The position numbers were made by a program, and so were the translations under genes. DNA of 38,995 nt, from NCBI GenBank assembly GCA_019247845.1, contig JAFBAL010000020.1, forward strand, positions 1 to 38,995, written 5' to 3'. This stretch comes from Alphaproteobacteria bacterium. GTDB lineage: Bacteria; Pseudomonadota; Alphaproteobacteria; Micropepsales; Micropepsaceae. Position 1 is the stretch's first letter. Each line of letters begins with the position of its first letter. Positions 19,142 through 27,258 of this stretch are shown here, piece by piece. Below the pieces are notes generated by a model, which was not told the origin of the DNA, made no database searches, and saw only the letters and a program-made list of their open reading frames with translations.

Positions 19142-19561
19142 TCAACATTCCAGGACGGAGAGATACCCCTCGCGGCCATAATCCAGCAAGGACCGGTCGC
19201 GGGTCATCACCGTGAAGCCGTATTGGCGCGCGGTGGCCGCGATGATGCGGTCGGCGGGGTCGGTTTCGATCAACCCGGGAAGAAAGGCCGATTCCAGAAG
19301 AAGCTCGGCGGACATTTGCGCGAGCGCGATTTGCGGGCGCGCCAGCAAAAGTTCCAGCCAACGTTGCGGCGCGTGTGGGGACCGAAAGCGCCGCTTCCGC
19401 GCCGAGGTGCCGATCTCCAACGCGGTGATCGGCGAGACGAAGACTTTTTCACCGCGATCCGATGCTTCGTCGACGGCTTCGACGGCTTCGGCGCGCATCC
19501 ATTCGTCGTTCATGATCCAGATGCAGGCGCAGGTATCCAGCAGGATCGCGCCGCGCTTCAT
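19142..19561 (-). CDS. PIN-domain ribonuclease toxin (VapC-like)
   Basis: This 139-residue PIN domain has the four acidic residues spaced as in VapC toxins: Asp9 in LLDTCA, Glu49 in TALEIG, Asp104 in DPADRII and Asp122 in TRDRSLLDYG. Such enzymes cut specific RNAs in a metal-dependent way. All residues are intact, so the toxin is probably active. ATG 19561 overlaps the stop of the upstream gene (ATGA, 19558-19561), the usual coupling of antitoxin to toxin. Confidence 0.87.
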   Translation of the reverse strand: MKRGAILLDTCACIWIMNDEWMRAEAVEAVDEASDRGEKVFVSPITALEIGTSARKRRFRSPHAPQRWLELLLARPQIALAQMSAELLLESAFLPGLIETDPADRIIAATARQYGFTVMTRDRSLLDYGREGYLSVLEC

Positions 19562-20049
19562 CGCTTCTTCCCGAACCACAGATCGGCTTTGCGCTCGAGG
19601 CTGGCGTCCCAAGCGGCAAGCTCTTCCTTGCTCAACGACGGCTTGGTCAGATCCCAGTCAGGATCGATCCAGAACGTGCCTTTCAAGGCGCCGAACAACG
19701 GCGAGCGGCGCGGCTTCTTTTCGCCCTCCTCCGCAGGTTTGAACTCCGGCGCGTCCTCGGCCATGCCCCCCGCATACGCCGCGGCCTGCTTTGGCCGGGC
19801 CATCACCTTCCGCACGAACACCACCCGACGTCCCTTGAGGTCGACCTCGGCGGTCTCGAAGCCGGCGTCGAGCCAGACCTTGGTCATCACGTTGTTGCCG
19901 GGGTTGTTGCTCCACCAGGCGCGGGAGTGCTGAGATTTTGCGGGCAGCTCGACGCCCGTGACATGCTCGACCTCCGCGAAGCTCATGGGGACGCGGTCGG
20001 CGGTCTGGCGGCGCAGGTAGGGGCCGAGTGGGTCATACTTGCTTACCAT
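19558..20049 (-). CDS. DUF7662-like / VapB-type antitoxin fusion
   Basis: This 163-residue protein lies directly before the PIN toxin. Residues 1-82 (YDPLGPYLRRQ, MSFAEVEHVTGVELP, WWSNNPGNN, WLDAGFETAEVDL, RRVVFVRK) match the small DUF7662 module, typically found alone or at one end of uncharacterised proteins. Residues about 117-163 (SPLFGALKGTFWIDPDWDLT to KADLWFGKKR) look like the toxin-wrapping C-terminus of Phd/VapB antitoxins, joined by a charged linker. No ordinary AbrB, Phd or RHH DNA-binding domain is visible, so the DUF7662 part may replace it as operator-binding module; that is inference. ATG 20049 is the natural domain start and lies inside an inverted repeat. Confidence 0.65.
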   Translation of the reverse strand: MVSKYDPLGPYLRRQTADRVPMSFAEVEHVTGVELPAKSQHSRAWWSNNPGNNVMTKVWLDAGFETAEVDLKGRRVVFVRKVMARPKQAAAYAGGMAEDAPEFKPAEEGEKKPRRSPLFGALKGTFWIDPDWDLTKPSLSKEELAAWDASLERKADLWFGKKR

Positions 20050-20056
20050 CAGTAAG
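20042..20056. promoter_or_regulatory. Inverted repeat over the antitoxin start codon (candidate operator)
   Basis: CTTAC-CATCA-GTAAG is a perfect 5-bp inverted repeat with 5-nt spacer; its centre contains the CAT that is the antitoxin ATG on the minus strand. Immediately beyond it is a GTATAC palindrome (20058-20063). Only 37 bp separate the antitoxin and the divergent trmL start (20087), so operator and both promoters must be compressed here. Autoregulation is inferred from analogy with other toxin-antitoxin systems. Confidence 0.45.
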
Positions 20057-20086
20057 TGTATACCTATACCGTTACGAGTGTCAAAC

Positions 20087-20563
20087 ATGCGCCTCGCCCT
20101 TTACGAGCCGGACATCGCCCAGAACGCGGCCACGATCATCCGGCTCTGCGCCTGCCTGGGCGTGGGCGCCGACATCGTCGAGCCTTGCGGATTTGTGTTC
20201 TCCGACAAAGGCTTCCGCCGCGCAGGGATGGATTATCTGGAGATGGCCGAGGTCGTGCGGCACGACTCCTGGGCCACGTTCCAGACGGCCGGACGTTCGG
20301 CGGCCGGGCGGCTGGTCCTGCTGACGACCAAGGCAGCCCGCGCCTATACCGATTTCGCCTTCCAGCCGTCCGATACCCTGCTGCTCGGCCGCGAGAGCGC
20401 GGGCGTGCCGGAGGCTGTCCACGCGGCGGCCGACGCCCGGCTGCTGATCCCGATGCGTCCCGGCGCCAGATCGGTCAATGTGGCGCTGGCCGCCGCCATG
20501 GTACTGGGGGAGGCGTTGAGACAGACGAACGGATTCCCCCAAAGCATGACCCACCAGGCATGA
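20087..20563 (+). CDS. trmL: tRNA (cytidine/uridine-34-2'-O)-methyltransferase
   Basis: This 158-residue SPOUT-class methyltransferase uses SAM to methylate the 2'-OH of wobble nucleotide 34 in tRNA-Leu isoacceptors. It shows [20 protein letters not shown], an opening characteristic of TrmL. The knot motifs [10 protein letters not shown] and [20 protein letters not shown] follow. ATG 20087 begins the canonical N-terminus; the in-frame start at 20039 would overlap the toxin-antitoxin control region. The stop overlaps the hemF start as ATGA (20560-20563). Confidence 0.93.
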   Translation: MRLALYEPDIAQNAATIIRLCACLGVGADIVEPCGFVFSDKGFRRAGMDYLEMAEVVRHDSWATFQTAGRSAAGRLVLLTTKAARAYTDFAFQPSDTLLLGRESAGVPEAVHAAADARLLIPMRPGARSVNVALAAAMVLGEALRQTNGFPQSMTHQA

Positions 20564-21417
20564 CCACGGCAGACGACCGCAAAGCCCGCGCCAAAGCCTG
20601 GTTCGAGGAGCTGCGCGACCGCATCTGCGCCGCGTTCGAGGCGATCGAGGACGACTACCACGGCCCGCTGGCCGACCGCCCGCCGGGCCGCTTCGTCCGC
20701 AAACCCTGGACCCGCGAAGACGGCAGCGATGGCGGCGTGATCAGCGTCCTGCGCGGCGGGCGGGTGTTCGAGAAGATCGGCGTGATGACCTCGACGCGGC
20801 TGGACGGCATGCTCTCGCCCGAGTTCGCCAAGACCATCCCCGGAGCCGAGAAGGACCCGCGCTTCTGGTCGAGCAGCATTTCGCTGGTGGCGCACCTGCA
20901 GAGCCCGCGCGTTCCCGCGGTGCATATGAACACGCGTCATTTCATGGCGGCGCAATCCTGGTTCGGCGGCGGCGCCGACTTGACGCCGATGGTCCCCAAC
21001 GACGTGGACACGCGCGATTTCCACGCCGCTTTGAAGCGGGCCTGCGACGCCCACGGCGCGGACTACTACACCCGCTTCAAGGCCTGGTGCGACGAGTACT
21101 TCTATCTCCCGCACCGCGGCGAGCCCCGGGGCGTGGGCGGGATTTTCTATGACCGGCTCGATTCCGGCGACTGGGAGGCCGATTTCGCCTTCACCCGCGC
21201 GGTGGGACTCGCATTTCTCGAGGTCTATCCCCAAATCGTCAGAAGGCGGATGTCCGAAACCTGGACGGAAGCCGAACGCGAGCATCAACTGGTCCGGCGC
21301 GGCCGCTATGTGGAGTTCAACCTCTTGCACGACCGCGGCACCCAGTTCGGCCTGAAGACCGGCGGCAATGTCGAGGCGATCCTGATGTCCCTGCCCCCCG
21401 AAGCCCGCTGGCCCTGA
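20560..21417 (+). CDS. hemF: Oxygen-dependent coproporphyrinogen III oxidase
   Basis: This 285-residue aerobic CPO converts coproporphyrinogen III to protoporphyrinogen IX with O2 in haem synthesis. The family signatures [22 protein letters not shown] and [17 protein letters not shown] are visible in part as [19 protein letters not shown] and [18 protein letters not shown]; the C-terminus [12 protein letters not shown] is also typical. Length is normal. Its link to trmL by a 4-nt overlap is a common alphaproteobacterial arrangement and the enzyme would supply haem for the bc1 genes nearby. Confidence 0.95.
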   Translation: MTTADDRKARAKAWFEELRDRICAAFEAIEDDYHGPLADRPPGRFVRKPWTREDGSDGGVISVLRGGRVFEKIGVMTSTRLDGMLSPEFAKTIPGAEKDPRFWSSSISLVAHLQSPRVPAVHMNTRHFMAAQSWFGGGADLTPMVPNDVDTRDFHAALKRACDAHGADYYTRFKAWCDEYFYLPHRGEPRGVGGIFYDRLDSGDWEADFAFTRAVGLAFLEVYPQIVRRRMSETWTEAEREHQLVRRGRYVEFNLLHDRGTQFGLKTGGNVEAILMSLPPEARWP

Positions 21418-21424
21418 GGTCGAT

Positions 21425-22084
21425 TTGCCCTTCCTCGAACAGATCCAGGGCTACCTCGCGGCGCACAACGCGATCTTCGCGCTGCTGCAGGTGATCCTGA
21501 TCGACATCGTCATGGCCGGCGACAACGCGGTCGTGATCGGCATGGCGGCGGCGCGCCTGCCCAAGTCGCTGCGCCACAAGGTGATCTTCTGGGGCTTGGC
21601 CGCGGCGGTGGTGCTGCGCGTCATCATGGCGACGATCACGGTGGAGTTGTTCGGCTTCGTGCCCCTGCGCGTCGTCGGCGGCATCCTGCTGCTCTGGGTC
21701 GCGTGGCGTCTCTATCGAGACGTGCGTCAGGCGGGCAGGCACGGCCACGAGCACGGCGACGAAGAGGCCGCCTGCGAGGCCAAGCTCAGCGCGCTGGGCG
21801 GCAGCGACATCGTCATGCGCCGCGCCATCATGCAGATCACCATCGCCGACATCTCGATGTCGCTCGACAACGTGCTCGCGGTCGCGGGGGTCGCCATCCA
21901 TCACGTCTGGGTTCTGGCGGTCGGATTGATGCTGTCGATCGGGCTGATGGGCGTCGCCGCCAACCTGGTCGCCAAGCTGCTCAACCGGCATCCCTGGATC
22001 AGCTATGCCGGCGTGTTCATCGTGCTCTATGTCGCCAGCTCGATGATCTACAACGGCGGCATGATGATGGTCACCGGTCCCTAG
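21425..22084 (+). CDS. TerC/YjbE-type integral membrane transporter
   Basis: This 219-residue protein has about seven membrane helices. The two copies of the TerC motif with paired Asp are clear: DIVMAGDNAVVIG in helix 2 and DISMSLDNVLAVAG later on. A His/Asp/Glu-rich loop (RHGHEHGDEE) lies between the halves. TerC family members export Mn2+ or load metals into secreted proteins in other bacteria; here the substrate is not proven. TTG 21425 is the start, 7 nt after the hemF stop and preceded by GAGG in the stop region. Confidence 0.86.
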   Translation: MPFLEQIQGYLAAHNAIFALLQVILIDIVMAGDNAVVIGMAAARLPKSLRHKVIFWGLAAAVVLRVIMATITVELFGFVPLRVVGGILLLWVAWRLYRDVRQAGRHGHEHGDEEAACEAKLSALGGSDIVMRRAIMQITIADISMSLDNVLAVAGVAIHHVWVLAVGLMLSIGLMGVAANLVAKLLNRHPWISYAGVFIVLYVASSMIYNGGMMMVTGP

Positions 22085-22152
22085 AATCCGCTGGCGCCCA
22101 CAACCGTCGGCGCATTGAGCACCGAACAATCTTCGATTTAGATGCGCCGGGT

Positions 22153-22173
22153 TCGTACGGGGCGAGTGTACGA
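22153..22173 (+). promoter_or_regulatory. Inverted repeat at the start of the Cry-like gene
   Basis: TCGTAC (22153-22158) and GTACGA (22168-22173) are perfect 6-bp arms separated by nine bases that include the purine-rich ribosome-binding candidate GGGGCGAG. The right arm ends on the A of the ATG at 22173. A hairpin in the mRNA would mask the ribosome-binding site; alternatively this is a protein operator. The rest of the 88-bp spacer (22085-22172) has no assignable promoter. Confidence 0.4.
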
Positions 22174-23993
22174 TGGCGGACAATCCGAACACTTTCATGA
22201 GCGCGTGGGGATATCAGAACTACCGCGAGCAGCAGGTGCTGTTCGTCGGAAGCGTGCAGGACCTGACCAAGATCGCGCTGCCGGGCGGCGGCACCGCGAA
22301 CGACTGGATGCAATCGCTCGCCACAGGGCCGTCCACCTGGGTCGCGTGCTATCGCGACGCCGACTGGGACGGCGGCTGGTCGAGCGGCACCGACGGCACC
22401 TGCATCGTCAGCCCGGGCGCGATCTATATCGGCCCCAACACCGCCATCCCCGATCTCGAGGCGTTCTACGACGGCGAGGGCAACCTCGTGAACAAAACCA
22501 TCTCGAGCATCTGGATGTGGCGCGAGGAGCCGGCGGGCTGGCCCGGCGCCACGGCGGATACCCAGCCCCTGAACTCGGGCGACGGCACCAAGCCGACGCC
22601 GATCCTCACCGACCTGTCGTCCGGCTCTCCCAACAAGGTGCTGAAAGCGATCCTCGGCGGATTGGTGGCGCCGATCCCGGGCCTCGGCGCCTTCGTCAAG
22701 GTGCTGCTGAACGTAGCCTGGTCGATGCAGAAGCCGTCGGACGACGACGTCTGGCGCGCGATGCAGCGCTGGGTCGTGAACCTCACCTACGATTTCGGCA
22801 TCGCCTGGGCCGCCGCCGTCGATCAGAACGGCATCGCGGGCATCTTCAACCTGCTGGCCAAGATCGAGCGCGAATGCGACGCCGGGCAGACCGAGATCGC
22901 CAAGCTCGATTTCAATTTCCTCATCGACACGCTGCTCGCCGTCAGCCTGCCGCGCTTCACCAACGTGTCGTCGAAGGCGGCGGCGGCGAACGCGGCCGGC
23001 ACGCTCGACTACATCTCGGTGTTCGGCACCCTGGCGCTGGGAATCCTGAGAGCGAACTATCTCTATTGCAAAGAGATCTACGGCAGCGACGCGATGAAGG
23101 AGATGAACCTCGATCTCCTGCGCAGCCAGATCACGGCACTGCGCCGCGCGGTCGCGATCGGCGTGGAGGCGGCGAAGGAGCTGCGCCGCTCCAGGATCGA
23201 GATCATCAAGAGCGGCGGCCAGATGCCGATCGACTATCACACCGCCTGGCAGGGCCATCCCGAGGACAGCACCGACCATGCGCAGCTGAGCGTCGACTAC
23301 TACATCGAGAACTATGTCGACCCGACCAGCGACGCGCTGTTCGATCCCTATCTCGAGATCGCCGATCTGTGGACCTATTTCGACCTCGACAACGTATCGG
23401 CCAAGCCGAACGCCTCGCCGGTCGCGACCGCGCCCAAGCAGGTCAAGATGGGCGCCTGGGGCGGCAACAACGTCTATTTCAACCAGATGGACAAACAGGG
23501 CTTTGCCTTCGCCTCCTTCGACGTGAAGGCGCCAAGTCCGTCGCGCGTCACCGGCCTGACGCTGCACGGCGCCGGCGGCCTCGAGATCGCGATCGACGGC
23601 GCCGCGCCGACGAAGATCGGCCACACGGCTTCGGGCGGGCCGGTCTTCGCGCAGCCCAAGGACGGCGCCATCACGGCCGCGTTCGGGACCTGGGAGAGCC
23701 ACCTCGTCTCGGGAACATCGGGCTTCGAAAGCATCGTGCTGCGCGGCAACTACGCCGCCGACGACGGCCGCGGCACCGCCGCCTACGATCGCGGCTGCTT
23801 CCTCGACGGCAAGGCGGGCGAAGGCGGGTTGTATTTCTTCGCCAACGGTCCCGACGGCAGCGACTCGGTGTTGAGCGGCGTCTTCGGCTTCACGACCGGC
23901 GGCACGATCAGCGCGCTCGGCTTCTATTGGACGTATCTGCGCGCGCAGATGCGCACCGGCTATCGGGAGTGGACGCCTCTCAAGAAAGCCTGA
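22173..23993 (+). CDS. Cry-type pore-former-like protein with beta-gamma-crystallin-like and jacalin-like domains
   Basis: This 606-residue protein has no signal peptide. Residues about 20-118 resemble a beta-gamma-crystallin Greek-key unit: CYRDADWDGGW and NKTISSIWMW. Residues about 150-310 resemble domain I of three-domain Cry toxins: a hydrophobic VLKAILGGLVAPIPGLGAFV, then DDVWRAMQRWV, LPRFTN, and the late helix TLALGILRANYLYCKEIYG, matching the LPxF...LHLLLLRDxxxyG pattern. Residues about 425-590 are a beta-rich domain with GAWGGNNV, GHTASGGPVFA, and SGVFGFTTGGTISALGFYW, close to the jacalin-lectin strand pattern that ends in xxIGFYL. A pore-forming or lectin-guided toxin is a reasonable inference; a beta-sandwich carbohydrate-binding protein of other use is the alternative. 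No companion genes were recognised. Confidence 0.6.
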   Translation: MADNPNTFMSAWGYQNYREQQVLFVGSVQDLTKIALPGGGTANDWMQSLATGPSTWVACYRDADWDGGWSSGTDGTCIVSPGAIYIGPNTAIPDLEAFYDGEGNLVNKTISSIWMWREEPAGWPGATADTQPLNSGDGTKPTPILTDLSSGSPNKVLKAILGGLVAPIPGLGAFVKVLLNVAWSMQKPSDDDVWRAMQRWVVNLTYDFGIAWAAAVDQNGIAGIFNLLAKIERECDAGQTEIAKLDFNFLIDTLLAVSLPRFTNVSSKAAAANAAGTLDYISVFGTLALGILRANYLYCKEIYGSDAMKEMNLDLLRSQITALRRAVAIGVEAAKELRRSRIEIIKSGGQMPIDYHTAWQGHPEDSTDHAQLSVDYYIENYVDPTSDALFDPYLEIADLWTYFDLDNVSAKPNASPVATAPKQVKMGAWGGNNVYFNQMDKQGFAFASFDVKAPSPSRVTGLTLHGAGGLEIAIDGAAPTKIGHTASGGPVFAQPKDGAITAAFGTWESHLVSGTSGFESIVLRGNYAADDGRGTAAYDRGCFLDGKAGEGGLYFFANGPDGSDSVLSGVFGFTTGGTISALGFYWTYLRAQMRTGYREWTPLKKA

Positions 23994-24828
23994 GCAGCAC
24001 CGCGGTCGCGTCGTCGCTGGTCTTGAAACGCGGGAACTTGCGGCCTTCGGCGTCGCCGCTCTCGATGGCGCGCAGCTCGGCGCCGAGCGCCTCCAGCCCC
24101 TTGTCGTGCGCCGCGGCGACCAGGCTTTCCGCGTCATAGGCGCCGTAGTCGCAGGCGAGCGCCAGGAACCCGTCGCTGGCCAGCAGCACCAGGGTGCCCG
24201 GCGGCGCCGCGACCGCCTTCGCGCGCACATGCTCGGCCGCCTTGGTGTCGGGGCCGAAGAGCCAGCCGCCCTTCTCGGTGTTGACCGTGTCGCGCGCGGC
24301 GCGCAGCGCGGAGAGGAATTGCGGCCGCGCCGCGGCCGCCGCGGGCGCCAGCCCCTTCGCGTCGGCCAGCATCTTCACGCGCTTGGCCTCGGCGGCGCGC
24401 TTGTCGAAGGCCTCGCCGACGATCTCGGCCGCCTCTCCGGGACGTTTCACCAGCGCCGCGCAATCGCCGAACCACAAGGCCTCGAAACCGCCGGCCCGCG
24501 CCCCGACCAGCATCATCGAGGCGTAAGGGTTCTCGTGGTTGCGCTTGGGCGGACGGCGGCGCAAGCCGTGGAATGACCTCTCAGCGTCGGCGAGCGCGTG
24601 CTTCAGCGCGTCGCGCACATGCGCGCCGTCGTTGCAATGCGCCATCAGGCGGCGCGCCGCGAAGCGCGCCAGCCACGCCGCATCGCTCTCGCCCGGCACC
24701 AGCGACTCCGAAAGGTTGGTCGCGCCGTCGAGCACCACAGCGGCGCCCGCCGTCTGTCCCCAGGCATCGTCGTTCGGCTTGGCGGGATGGCCGGGGATCG
24801 AGAGCGCGTCGAGGAAATGGAGCTGCAT
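23980..24828 (-). CDS. PP2C-like protein phosphatase
   Basis: This 282-residue protein belongs to the PPM/PP2C superfamily. It shows DDAWGQTAGAAVVLDGATN (Asp34-Gly35 as metal site), WFGDCAALVKRP, ASDGFLALACDYGAYD and TSDDATAVLL, which match the usual metal-binding Asp positions. It probably dephosphorylates Ser/Thr in proteins and is cytoplasmic. ATG 24828 lies 2 nt after the stop of the CCA-adding enzyme, so the genes are coupled. Its 3' end overlaps the convergent Cry-like gene by 14 nt. Confidence 0.82.
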   Translation of the reverse strand: MQLHFLDALSIPGHPAKPNDDAWGQTAGAAVVLDGATNLSESLVPGESDAAWLARFAARRLMAHCNDGAHVRDALKHALADAERSFHGLRRRPPKRNHENPYASMMLVGARAGGFEALWFGDCAALVKRPGEAAEIVGEAFDKRAAEAKRVKMLADAKGLAPAAAAARPQFLSALRAARDTVNTEKGGWLFGPDTKAAEHVRAKAVAAPPGTLVLLASDGFLALACDYGAYDAESLVAAAHDKGLEALGAELRAIESGDAEGRKFPRFKTSDDATAVLLRLS

Positions 24829-24830
24829 CG

Positions 24831-26030
24831 TCACACCAATGCCTGCACGACGGCCTTGAGCCGCTCGGCGAGCGAGAATTCGTCGTCGGTGAAATCGCTC
24901 TCGACCCACCACTCCTCGACCTCGGCCAGCACTTGGCCCACCAGCGGGCCGTGCGGCACGCCCGCGTTCAGAACGTTGCCGCCGGTCAGCGGGAAGCGCG
25001 GCCGCTGCCACGAGTCCGCCAGCGCCAGCAGCGCGCGCCACTGGATGAAGTTGGATGCCTTGGGGTCTTCCGCCCATCTCAGGAACACGCGATCCTTGAA
25101 GCGCTTCGGCCCCAGCCGGTAGAGCAGCCGCCGCACGTCCTTGATCGAGAGATAGGAGACGATCTTCTCTTTCGCTTCGGCGAGGTCGTCGAGGCGCTCG
25201 CCTTGCGCGTTCGACAGCCGCAAGGTCTTGCCCCCGCCCAGCGCCGCCAGCCGCAGCACCGGATCGGGCGCGAAGAAATTGTCGGCATCGATCGCAACCA
25301 GCTTTTCCAAACGCGCGAGATCGAGCGCGCCGGGCAGCACGATGGCGAGGATCCCGGTCGCCGCCATCGCGCGCAAGGACGGCATCGGATCGGCGGCCTC
25401 GAGCAGGCGCAGCATCTCCTTCTGCACGCGCTCGGCGGACAGGCCTTCGAGGCCGTCCCTTTCCGCCGCCGCGGCCTGCAGCGCGTCGTGGTCGATCTCG
25501 CCCTTGCCGTACCAGGCATGGAAGCGGAACAGGCGCAGGATGCGCAAGAAATCCTCGCGGATGCGCGTCGCCGCGTCGCCGACGAAGCGCACGCGTCCGG
25601 CCTTCAGGTCGTCGACCCCGCCGACCGTGTCGAGCACCTCGCCCGACGCATCGGCATAGAGCGCGTTCATCGTGAAGTCGCGGCGCCGGGCGTCCTCGGC
25701 CCAGTCGCCGGTGAAGGCGACGACCGCATGGCGTCCGTCGGTCTCGACATCGCGGCGGAGCGTCGTGACCTCGAAGGGCTTGCCGTTCGCGACCGCGGTG
25801 ACGGTGCCGTGGGCGAGGCCTGTCGGCACGGCCTTGATGCCCTTGGCTTCGAGGCGCGCGGTCACCGCATCCGGCGCGAGCGGCGTCGCGATGTCGATGT
25901 CGGTCACGGCCGAGCCCAGCAGCGCATTGCGCACGCAGCCGCCGACGAATCGCGCCTCGCCCAAAGCGCCCATCACCGCCGCCGTCTCGGGCGCGGTCAT
26001 CCAGGCATTGCGTTGAGGATCGAGCTTCAT
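24831..26030 (-). CDS. cca: CCA-adding tRNA nucleotidyltransferase
   Basis: This 399-residue class II nucleotidyltransferase adds or repairs the 3' CCA of tRNA (or polyadenylates RNA). The active site is visible: FVGGCVRNALLG (28-39), Asp45 and Asp47 in TDIDIAT, the RRDFTMNALY motif, and the neck RILRLFRFHAWYG. ATG 26030 overlaps the NUDIX stop as ATGA (26027-26030). A poly(A) polymerase function cannot be excluded from sequence alone. Confidence 0.92.
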   Translation of the reverse strand: MKLDPQRNAWMTAPETAAVMGALGEARFVGGCVRNALLGSAVTDIDIATPLAPDAVTARLEAKGIKAVPTGLAHGTVTAVANGKPFEVTTLRRDVETDGRHAVVAFTGDWAEDARRRDFTMNALYADASGEVLDTVGGVDDLKAGRVRFVGDAATRIREDFLRILRLFRFHAWYGKGEIDHDALQAAAAERDGLEGLSAERVQKEMLRLLEAADPMPSLRAMAATGILAIVLPGALDLARLEKLVAIDADNFFAPDPVLRLAALGGGKTLRLSNAQGERLDDLAEAKEKIVSYLSIKDVRRLLYRLGPKRFKDRVFLRWAEDPKASNFIQWRALLALADSWQRPRFPLTGGNVLNAGVPHGPLVGQVLAEVEEWWVESDFTDDEFSLAERLKAVVQALV

Positions 26031-26638
26031 GCCGTCATCCGCTCCGCGAAGTTCGCCAGCATCGCCGCGGTCGCGCCCCATATATAATGTCCATGATAGC
26101 GGAAGGCGTAGTAATGGCGCAGGCGTCCTTTCCATTCCGTTTGATTTTTTTGCCGGTTGGCGGGATCGAGCAAAAAAGACAACGGCACCTCGAACACCTC
26201 GGCCACCTCGTTGGTGTCCGGCGCCAGCACGAAGCCCTCGCGCAAAAGGCCGACCACGGGCAGGATGGCGAACCCCGTCCCCGTCTCATAGGCGTCCAGA
26301 AACCCCGCCACGGTGATGAAATCCGGCGCGATGCCGGTCTCTTCCTGGGTCTCGCGCAGCGCAGTGAAGATCAGCGATTCGTCGTCGGGGTTCGACCGGC
26401 CGCCGGGGAAGCTCACCTGCCCCGCGTGACGGGCGAGCTTGGCGCTGCGCTCGGTGAAGAGCACGCTGGGCTCGTCGCGCAGCACGATGGGCAGCAGGAC
26501 CGCCGCCGGGATCAGGCTCACCGCCGTCTCGGGCCGGTTCTGCGGGTCGAGATCGTAGTCGCTCCGCTTCGGGCGCAGCGGCAGGTCGGGCGCCTCGGCC
26601 AGGAGCCTCGGCCGCAGTCCTTCAAGTGTGACGTTCAC
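26027..26638 (-). CDS. NUDIX hydrolase, CoA pyrophosphatase type
   Basis: This 203-residue protein fits the NudL/PCD1 CoA diphosphatase subgroup: the CoA signature is readable as LFTERSAKLARHAGQVSFPGG followed by RSNPDD (about 60-86), and the Nudix box is completed by ALRETQEETGI with REXXEE at 95-100. It probably hydrolyses CoA derivatives to 3',5'-ADP and acyl-phosphopantetheine. The start is GTG 26638, overlapping the DUF1285 stop (GTGA, 26635-26638). Confidence 0.86.
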   Translation of the reverse strand: MNVTLEGLRPRLLAEAPDLPLRPKRSDYDLDPQNRPETAVSLIPAAVLLPIVLRDEPSVLFTERSAKLARHAGQVSFPGGRSNPDDESLIFTALRETQEETGIAPDFITVAGFLDAYETGTGFAILPVVGLLREGFVLAPDTNEVAEVFEVPLSFLLDPANRQKNQTEWKGRLRHYYAFRYHGHYIWGATAAMLANFAERMTA

Positions 26639-27189
26639 GGGGCGCGGCCTATCGCAAAGAACACGCCGCCGCTCCACACGCCCAGCCGGCCGTCTTCCAC
26701 GACCGAAAGATCGACCAGGCGATAGAACACCGCGCGCGCGATCTTGGCCTCGAGCCCGCGGCGCACATGCACATAGGGCGCGGGCTCCTCGGTGACCGGA
26801 TCGATCTCGACGCGGATGGGATTGTCCGGGCCGGCGGCGGTCTCGTCGCCCACATTCGTCGTGAAGGTCAGCACCTGGTCGGCGCCGGAGCCCGCGACGT
26901 CCATCAGGACCGCCAGGAAGGGTGCGTCCTCGATCGCGATGCGCATCTTCTCGGCCGGGGTGACGAGGACGTAATCCGCGCCGTCTTTCCTTAATATCGT
27001 CGAGAACAGGCGGACCAGCTCCTTGCGTCCGATCGGGGTGCCATCGTGGTACCAGGTGCCGTCGCGGGCGATGCGGATGTCGATGTCGCCGCAATGCGCC
27101 GGATTCCATTTCTCGACCGGCGGAAGCGTGCGACCGGACGCCGCTTCGCGCTGCAGCTCCGCAAGCCCAAAAGGGAATCCGCCGCTCAT
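26635..27189 (-). CDS. DUF1285-family protein
   Basis: This 184-residue protein starts MSGGFPFGLAELQREA and then has PPVEKWNPAHCGDIDIRIARDGTWYHDGTPIG in segments, the standard N-terminus of DUF1285, ending with DGRLGVWSGGVFFAIG. The fold is expected to be two small beta domains. The function is unknown. The chain DUF1285-NUDIX-CCA, divergent from moxR, is widespread in alphaproteobacteria and suggests a shared but undefined role. Confidence 0.87.
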   Translation of the reverse strand: MSGGFPFGLAELQREAASGRTLPPVEKWNPAHCGDIDIRIARDGTWYHDGTPIGRKELVRLFSTILRKDGADYVLVTPAEKMRIAIEDAPFLAVLMDVAGSGADQVLTFTTNVGDETAAGPDNPIRVEIDPVTEEPAPYVHVRRGLEAKIARAVFYRLVDLSVVEDGRLGVWSGGVFFAIGRAP

Positions 27190-27258
27190 TTCCGCGTGTT
27201 TGCCTTGTTGCCCGGGGCCCGGCGGGGTACATAACCCGCTGTCCCACGGAAGTCCGGC

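Noticed and set aside
22071..24230. Long minus-strand frame opposite the Cry-like gene
   Set aside because: Arg/Asp/Gly-rich shadow; the plus-strand protein shows ordered domain-like features.
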